Source of the DNA: Verrucomicrobiota bacterium
Lineage (GTDB): Bacteria > Verrucomicrobiota > Verrucomicrobiia > Chthoniobacterales > UBA10450
Direction: 5' to 3'
Assembly: GCA_003219995.1 (NCBI GenBank)
Contig: QHRC01000166.1
Location: forward strand, 1 to 9,523
DNA: 9,523 bases
Below the pieces are notes generated by a model, which saw only the letters and a list, made by a program, of their open reading frames with translations, had not been told where the DNA came from and searched no databases. Made by a program: the position numbers and the translations under genes. The first letter of the stretch is position 1, and each line of letters starts with the position of its first letter. Positions 5,109 through 9,523 of this stretch are shown one piece after another.

Positions 5109-6374
5109 ATGCTCAATTCTATTTTGGTCAGTTTCGGTTCGACCGCAGTCTTTCAAAACATTTGGTTTGTCGCGGCGGTTTGGATGGGATTGGCGCTTGT
5201 CGCGAGCCTGGTCTCGATCTGGGCGGGAATATCGGTCGAAATCTTCGTCGGAGTGATCGCCGGCAACTTCCTGCATCTCACCGCGAGCAATGAATGGATC
5301 AATTTTTTGGCCATGCTCGGCAGCGGTATGCTGATGTTTCTCGCCGGCACGGAAATCGATCCGCGCTCGCTTAAGGCGAATCTGCGGGCGAGCGCGCTGA
5401 TCGGCGTCATTTCATTCGCGGCACCGTTTGGAATCGTGTGGCTCTTCGCGCAATTCGTGCTCGGTTGGCCGCTTCATCAGGCGCAGATCGCTGGTATCGC
5501 GCTTTCCACTACATCGGTCGCGGTCGTTTATGCGGTGATGATTGAAGGAGGATTTAGCGACACAGCGATGGGCAAAATGATTTTGGCGACGTGCTTTATT
5601 ACCGATTTCGGGACTGTTCTGGCGCTAGGCGGGCTGTTCGCCAATTACAATCTCTCGCTGCTGATCTTTGTCGTCACCATGGGCATCGTCCTTTTCTTCA
5701 TGCCCGGATGGACAAAAGCAATCATCGACAGGTTAGGCGCGACGCACGTAAGCGAACCGGAAGTAAAGTTCATCTTTTTCGTTTTGTTTTTTCTAGGCGG
5801 CCTCGCCACCAGCGCGAAAAGCGAAGCGGTATTGCCGGCTTACCTGGTTGGCCTGGTGGTCGCAGGAGTTTTCCTTCGCGACAAAACACTGGTTCATCGA
5901 ATGCGCAGCATCGCCTTCGCGATGTTTACGCCATTCTACTTCATTAAGGCCGGGCTCTATGTTTCGCTGCCGGCACTCTGGCCGGCGCTGGCGCTTGTCG
6001 GCGGTCTTCTTTTGCTAAAGATGACGACAAAAACGATCGGCGTCTGGCCGCTGGCACGTCTGCACTATATGCGCCCGCGCGAGGCTGCTTACACGACCTT
6101 GTTGATGGCCACAGGCCTCACCTTCGGCACGATTTCGGCGCTATTCGGATTGCAAAACCACATCATTGATCAACGGCAATACACGATCCTGGTCACGGTC
6201 GTGATTTTGAGCGCATTCGTGCCAACGCTCTTCGCGCAGAAATTTTTTCAACCGAGTAAAGATGAAATGCACGCGTGGGGTCGCCTTTATCGTCGCCGGC
6301 TGGGCATTTTGTCTTTGGAGGACAATGACGAAATTAACGGCGCCATCGAGCAGGCTCGGCAAAAACCATCCTGA
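5109..6374 (+). CDS. Cation:proton antiporter (CPA2, KefB/Na_H_Exchanger type)
   Basis: A 421-residue inner-membrane protein with about 11-13 hydrophobic helices across residues 15-385, expected to exchange Na+ or K+ for H+. Family marks include FLAGTEIDPRSLKANLRAS in the third to fourth helix region, ALSTTSVAVVYAVMIEGG (the discontinuous-helix region) and ATCFITDFGTVLALG, where Asp166 lies at the place of the conserved ion-binding acid of CPA transporters. ATSAKSEAVLPAYLVGLVVAGVFL, TPFYFIKAGLYVSLPAL and TGLTFGTISALFGL are further typical segments. It ends in a short charged cytoplasmic tail and has no RCK/TrkA-N nucleotide-binding domain, so it is shorter than KefB/KefC. The ATG at 5109 has AGGAG at 5097-5101. 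That site is in a hairpin, pointing to regulated translation. It stands between lptB and hprK on the same strand. Ion specificity cannot be read from the sequence. Confidence 0.85.
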   Translation: MLNSILVSFGSTAVFQNIWFVAAVWMGLALVASLVSIWAGISVEIFVGVIAGNFLHLTASNEWINFLAMLGSGMLMFLAGTEIDPRSLKANLRASALIGVISFAAPFGIVWLFAQFVLGWPLHQAQIAGIALSTTSVAVVYAVMIEGGFSDTAMGKMILATCFITDFGTVLALGGLFANYNLSLLIFVVTMGIVLFFMPGWTKAIIDRLGATHVSEPEVKFIFFVLFFLGGLATSAKSEAVLPAYLVGLVVAGVFLRDKTLVHRMRSIAFAMFTPFYFIKAGLYVSLPALWPALALVGGLLLLKMTTKTIGVWPLARLHYMRPREAAYTTLLMATGLTFGTISALFGLQNHIIDQRQYTILVTVVILSAFVPTLFAQKFFQPSKDEMHAWGRLYRRRLGILSLEDNDEINGAIEQARQKPS

Positions 6375-6435
6375 CGAAATCTTTGGCGACGCAAATTGGA
6401 AATCGCGCCGCTTCCGCGTTACAAGTTAGGGGCTT

Positions 6436-7431
6436 ATGGCGAAGCGCAGCGGCACTCAGACGATTACCTCGACAAGCGACCGGCAAAAGAGCGTGCCGGT
6501 TGTCACGGTCGAGAGCTTTTACAATTTGCACGCGGAAAAGCTGCAGATGAAGCTGGAAGGTCCGCGGGTGGGATTTCATCGGAAAATTCGCGAGCCTACG
6601 ATCAATCGCCCCGGTCTGGCGCTTTCCGGTTTCTTCAGTTACTTCGCGGAAAAGCGCGTCCAAGTCCTGGGCGCTGCTGAGCATACCTACCTCAAAAGTT
6701 TGCCGCAAAGACTTCGGGTAAAACGCTTTCGCGATCTCTGCGCCCGAAAAATTCCGTGTCTCGTCGTCTCGCGCGGATTTCACCTCGATCCGCCGCTTCT
6801 GGCGGTCGCGACCGAAGAAAAGATCGCCGTGTTTCGCACACCGATGATCACAATGAAGTTTATCAACGCCGCCACCATCGCGCTGGAAGTCGATTTTTCA
6901 CCGACGGTGACCGAGTTCGGAAGCATGGTCGATATTCTTGGCGTCGGCGTTTTGATTCGCGGTCAAAGCGGCATCGGCAAAAGCGAATGCGTGCTAGGCT
7001 TGATCGAGCGCGGCTACAGTCTGGTGGCCGACGACGTGACACGGATGACTTCTTTGGAAGGCCGTGAGCTCATGGCAACGGCGCCCGAGCTCACTCGCAA
7101 TCATATGGAAGTGCGTGGCATTGGCATTATCAACGTCGCTTCCGTGTTCGGCATTGGCAGCATCCGGATCGAGAAGCGCCTCGATCTCGTCGTGACGTTG
7201 AAGGAGTGGCAGGATTTGGAGGCGGTAGACCGAATCGGACTCGATCAGGAATTTTACGAAATTCTCGGCCTGCAAGTACCGCACGTGACCATTCCGGTGC
7301 GGCCGGGCCGCGATATCGCGCGCCTGATCGAAGTGGCGGCGATGGATCAAAAGTTAAAGGGCCTCGGCCAGAACAGCGCCGTCCAGTTCAACACCAAGCT
7401 GCTCAATATGATGAAGCCAGGGTCGAAATAA
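6436..7431 (+). CDS. hprK: HPr kinase/phosphorylase
   Basis: HprK phosphorylates and dephosphorylates the regulatory serine of HPr according to energy and phosphate levels. The protein has 331 residues, near the family norm. The N-terminal domain (about 22-145) has RPGLALSGFFSYF, KRVQVLGAAEHTYL and PCLVVSRG. The kinase domain (about 150-325) has the P-loop GQSGIGKS at 176-183, the acidic pair Asp199-Asp200 in LVADDVT, the HprK signature MEVRGIGIINVASVFG from 224, and the C-terminal IPVRPGRDIARLIEVAAM. One oddity: just before the P-loop domain the sequence is VTEFGSMVDILGVGVL, with Phe161 where HprK proteins I know have a His (xHG); see findings. The ATG at 6436 has AGGGG at 6428-6432, close but usable. 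The TAA overlaps the ptsH start by one base, so the two are coupled. The first 20 residues are Ser/Thr-rich and unconserved. Confidence 0.95.
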   Translation: MAKRSGTQTITSTSDRQKSVPVVTVESFYNLHAEKLQMKLEGPRVGFHRKIREPTINRPGLALSGFFSYFAEKRVQVLGAAEHTYLKSLPQRLRVKRFRDLCARKIPCLVVSRGFHLDPPLLAVATEEKIAVFRTPMITMKFINAATIALEVDFSPTVTEFGSMVDILGVGVLIRGQSGIGKSECVLGLIERGYSLVADDVTRMTSLEGRELMATAPELTRNHMEVRGIGIINVASVFGIGSIRIEKRLDLVVTLKEWQDLEAVDRIGLDQEFYEILGLQVPHVTIPVRPGRDIARLIEVAAMDQKLKGLGQNSAVQFNTKLLNMMKPGSK

Positions 7432-7742
7432 TGGGATTGCTCAATCGCCGAGCCAGCGCCGCAGCGCGCAGCCAAAAGATCGAGAAGGAAATTCCGATTG
7501 TGAATCGGCTCGGTCTGCACGCGCGACCGGCGGCGATGTTTGTGCGCATCGCGAGCCGTTATCGCTCGGAAATTTGGGTGGCAAAAAAAGGCGAAGAGGT
7601 CAATGGCAAGAGCATTATGGGCTTGATGATGCTGGCGGCCGGGCAGGGGTCCAAGTTGCGCATCCGCTGCGAGGGGCCGGATGCAGCTGGCGCGATGGAG
7701 GAGCTGGAGGAACTGATCAACGCGCGCTTCAACGAAGATTGA
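7431..7742 (+). CDS. ptsH: Phosphocarrier protein HPr
   Basis: HPr accepts phosphate from Enzyme I on a histidine and is modified by HprK on a serine. The catalytic site is NRLGLHARPAAMF with His30 (His15 in the usual numbering), and the regulatory site is NGKSIMGLMML with Ser61 (Ser46), exactly 31 residues on as in standard HPr. The C-terminal half (GSKLRIRCEGPDAAGAMEELEELI) is canonical. The protein has 103 residues against about 88, the excess being a basic 15-residue N-terminal extension (MGLLNRRASAAARSQ). The ATG at 7431 shares its A with the hprK TAA stop, and AGGG at 7419-7422 gives 8-base spacing. A start further downstream is unlikely because no ATG lies before the HPr fold. It is the middle gene of hprK-ptsH-ptsI, where HprK is its modifier and EI its phosphoryl donor. 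No sugar EII is seen, so the role is probably regulatory. Confidence 0.95.
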   Translation: MGLLNRRASAAARSQKIEKEIPIVNRLGLHARPAAMFVRIASRYRSEIWVAKKGEEVNGKSIMGLMMLAAGQGSKLRIRCEGPDAAGAMEELEELINARFNED

Positions 7743-7766
7743 CATCCCCGTTAGTCTGGCAGGTGA

Positions 7767-9523
7767 ATGAGCGATAACGCGCGGCCGGAAATTCGGTTTC
7801 AAGGAGCGGGAGTCTCTCCGGGAATTGCCCAGGGTGCGATTCACGTCGTGCGTGACGACCTCGACGACGTCCCGCGCTATCACATCGAGCCCTCGCAAAT
7901 CACAAACGAGATTGGGCGCTTCGAAACGGCGCTTATTCAGACGCGCATGCAGATTCTCGAGATGCAGCAGAAGATCGCCGAATCGATCGGGGCGAAAGAC
8001 GCGGGCATTTTCGACGCCCACCTGCTCGTGGTCGAAGACCGTACTTTGATCGACGAAGTCCTGCGCAAACTCGAGAGCGATCTTTGCAATGTGGAGTGGA
8101 TCTTTCAGGAAGTTGCTGCGAATTACGCGGAAACGCTAAGCAAGCTCGACGATCCCTATTTGCGCGAGCGCGCGCTCGATATCCAGGATGTAACGAAGCG
8201 CGTGATTCGAAACTTACAGGGAAAAGCGCCGAAAACATTCCTTGCCCTGACCGAGCCTCACATTCTTGTCGCGCACAATCTCACGCCTTCGGACACGGCG
8301 ACCATGAACAGGAAGCGCGTTCTCGGCATCGCCACCGATCTCGGCAGCCGCACATCGCATACCGCGATCATGGCGCGCTCGCTCAACATTCCCACGATCG
8401 TTGGATTGCACGACGTGACCGAAAAACTAGAGACCGGCCAGCATGTCCTGCTCGACGGCACCAACGGCTTGCTTGTTGTCGATCCAACGCCGACGACGCT
8501 GGCGCATTATGGCGAGATCGAGTCGAGAAGAGTCAAAGTCGTCACCCAGTTAAAAGAGCTTCGCGAGACAAAGTCGACCACGCGCGACGGACGTCACGTC
8601 GTCCTCTCCGCCAATATCGAACTTCCGGACGATATCGATGCGGTTGCAGCCAACGGCGCCGAGGGAATCGGCCTTTATCGCACGGAATTTCTCTATTTGA
8701 ATCGCAACACGCTTCCCACCGAGGACGAACAATACCAAACGTATCGAGAAGTTGCGAAGCGTGTTTCGCCCGATCCGCTGATCATCCGCACGTTTGATCT
8801 TGGAGGCGACAAGCTGGCCGCTGGCAGCGTCGATGTAAGTGACGAGCTCAATCCGTTCCTCGGCTGGCGCGCGATTCGCGTTTGTCTCGAAAACACCGAC
8901 ATCTTCAAAACCCAATTGCGCGCCATCCTTCGCGCCAGCGCCGTCGGCAATGTCAAGATCATGTTCCCGATGATTTCCGGCTTGGACGAATTGCGGCGCG
9001 CGATGTCGATCTTGCACGAATGCAAGGAAGAACTGCGTCGCACCGGATCGACATTCGGCGATGCAACTGAAGCGGGCGCGATGATCGAGATCCCCAGTGC
9101 GGCAATCTCCGCCGACATTCTCGCGTGCGAAGTCGATTTTTTCAGCATCGGAACGATTTGATTCAGTACGCGCTCGCGGTCGATCGCGTGAACGAGCGCA
9201 TCGCGCATCTCTACGAGCCGACGCATCCAGCCGTGCTCCGCTTGCTCAAGATGATCGCTGACGCCGCGCACGCGAATGACATTTGGGTCGGCGTGTGCGG
9301 TGAGATGGCGGGCGATATCGCGCTCGTTCCGCTTCTGCTCGGCCTCGGGATGGATGAGTTGAGCGCGAGCGCGACACTCGTCCCGCGGGTCAAGCGCGCG
9401 GTGCAAAGTTTAACGATTGCGGAGTGCGGCCAGCTTGTCGATGAAACGCTCAAGCTCCAGACGCCATCGCAGATCCTTGATCGCTGCCTTGAATTAGCGA
9501 GTCAACGTTACGGCGATTTGTTG
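7767..9523 (+). CDS. ptsI: PTS Enzyme I, frameshifted and open at the window end
   Basis: EI autophosphorylates from PEP and passes the phosphate to HPr. The N-terminal part (about residues 10-140) is the HPr-binding helical domain; the phosphohistidine domain has GSRTSHTAIM with His198 (His189 in E. coli). The PEP-binding TIM barrel starts about residue 255, with GIGLYRTEFLYL (Arg305), IIRTFDLGGDK and IMFPMIS. The frame from 7767 ends early at a TGA at 9159-9161, right after FFSIGT. Homology continues one frame over from 9155: DLIQYALAVDRVNE, then VGVCGEMAGD with the catalytic Cys at 9296-9298. The family motif is GTNDLxQY, so the Asn codon plus one base (4 bases, one unit of an AACG duplication) is missing at 9152-9155. 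The continuation stays open to base 9523, near the expected C terminus (about 587 residues after repair), so the stop is outside the window. AGG at 7761 precedes the ATG closely. It lies 24 bases after ptsH, in one operon. Confidence 0.9.

Noticed and set aside
7347..8021. - strand open frames under hprK, ptsH and ptsI (also 8550-9017 and 8693-9406)
   Set aside because: They lie opposite well-conserved PTS genes, contain low-information basic sequence, and are explained by codon bias in the opposite strand.
9147..9166. Programmed frameshifting or stop read-through in ptsI
   Set aside because: The conserved Asn codon is itself missing, so recoding would still give a defective motif; loss of one AACG unit explains both the shift and the missing residue.
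1..9523. tRNA, rRNA, CRISPR arrays, transposases, toxin-antitoxin or defence genes
   Set aside because: None are visible on either strand; the coding content is core envelope, ion-transport and PTS functions.

Overview
The window looks like a chromosomal segment of a diderm (LPS-bearing), moderately GC-rich bacterium, most likely Verrucomicrobiota (soil Spartobacteria/Chthoniobacterales-like). This assignment is inferred from three things: LPS transport genes next to an hprK-ptsH-ptsI set, the style of the HprK and LptB proteins, and small palindromic dispersed repeats. It is not proven. All credible genes are on the + strand.

Layout. (1) 92-922: a tandem-domain universal stress protein, preceded by a short heptamer repeat. 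(2) 1027-1731: a multi-pass membrane protein of the YwaF/TIGR02206 type, bracketed by two same-orientation copies of a palindromic repeat; the second copy supplies the gene's stop codon and a terminator-like hairpin. (3) 1816-4857: an LPS block with kdsA (KDO-8-phosphate synthase, frameshifted near 2021), an LptC-like protein, an LptA/OstA-like protein and LptB. The first three are tightly coupled (17-nt and 4-nt overlaps). (4) 4858-5108: a non-coding stretch with a dispersed repeat and a structured leader whose last hairpin buries the Shine-Dalgarno of the next gene. (5) 5109-6374: a cation:proton antiporter of the KefB/Na_H_Exchanger type. (6) 6436-9523: hprK-ptsH-ptsI. This is a regulatory PTS phosphorelay with HPr kinase, HPr carrying both phosphosites, and Enzyme I. 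Enzyme I is frameshifted near 9153 and open at the window end. No sugar-specific EII is present in the window.

How they work together. KdsA makes the KDO sugar precursor of LPS inner core, and LptB with the LptC-like and LptA-like proteins would move LPS to the outer membrane. The PTS block is a phosphate relay (PEP to EI to HPr) with HprK reading energy state. Linkage of lpt genes to PTS regulatory genes recalls the proteobacterial kdsC-lptC-lptA-lptB-rpoN-hpf-ptsN cluster, here with an ion antiporter in the middle.

The most notable non-genic signal is the 9-mer GTCGATCTT. I count ten copies (8 on +, 2 on -) at about one per kb, where roughly 0.07 would be expected by chance. Both coding breaks look like small deletions at short direct repeats inside the most conserved motif of an otherwise intact core gene. 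Sequence error or assembly artefact must be excluded before calling either one a pseudogene.
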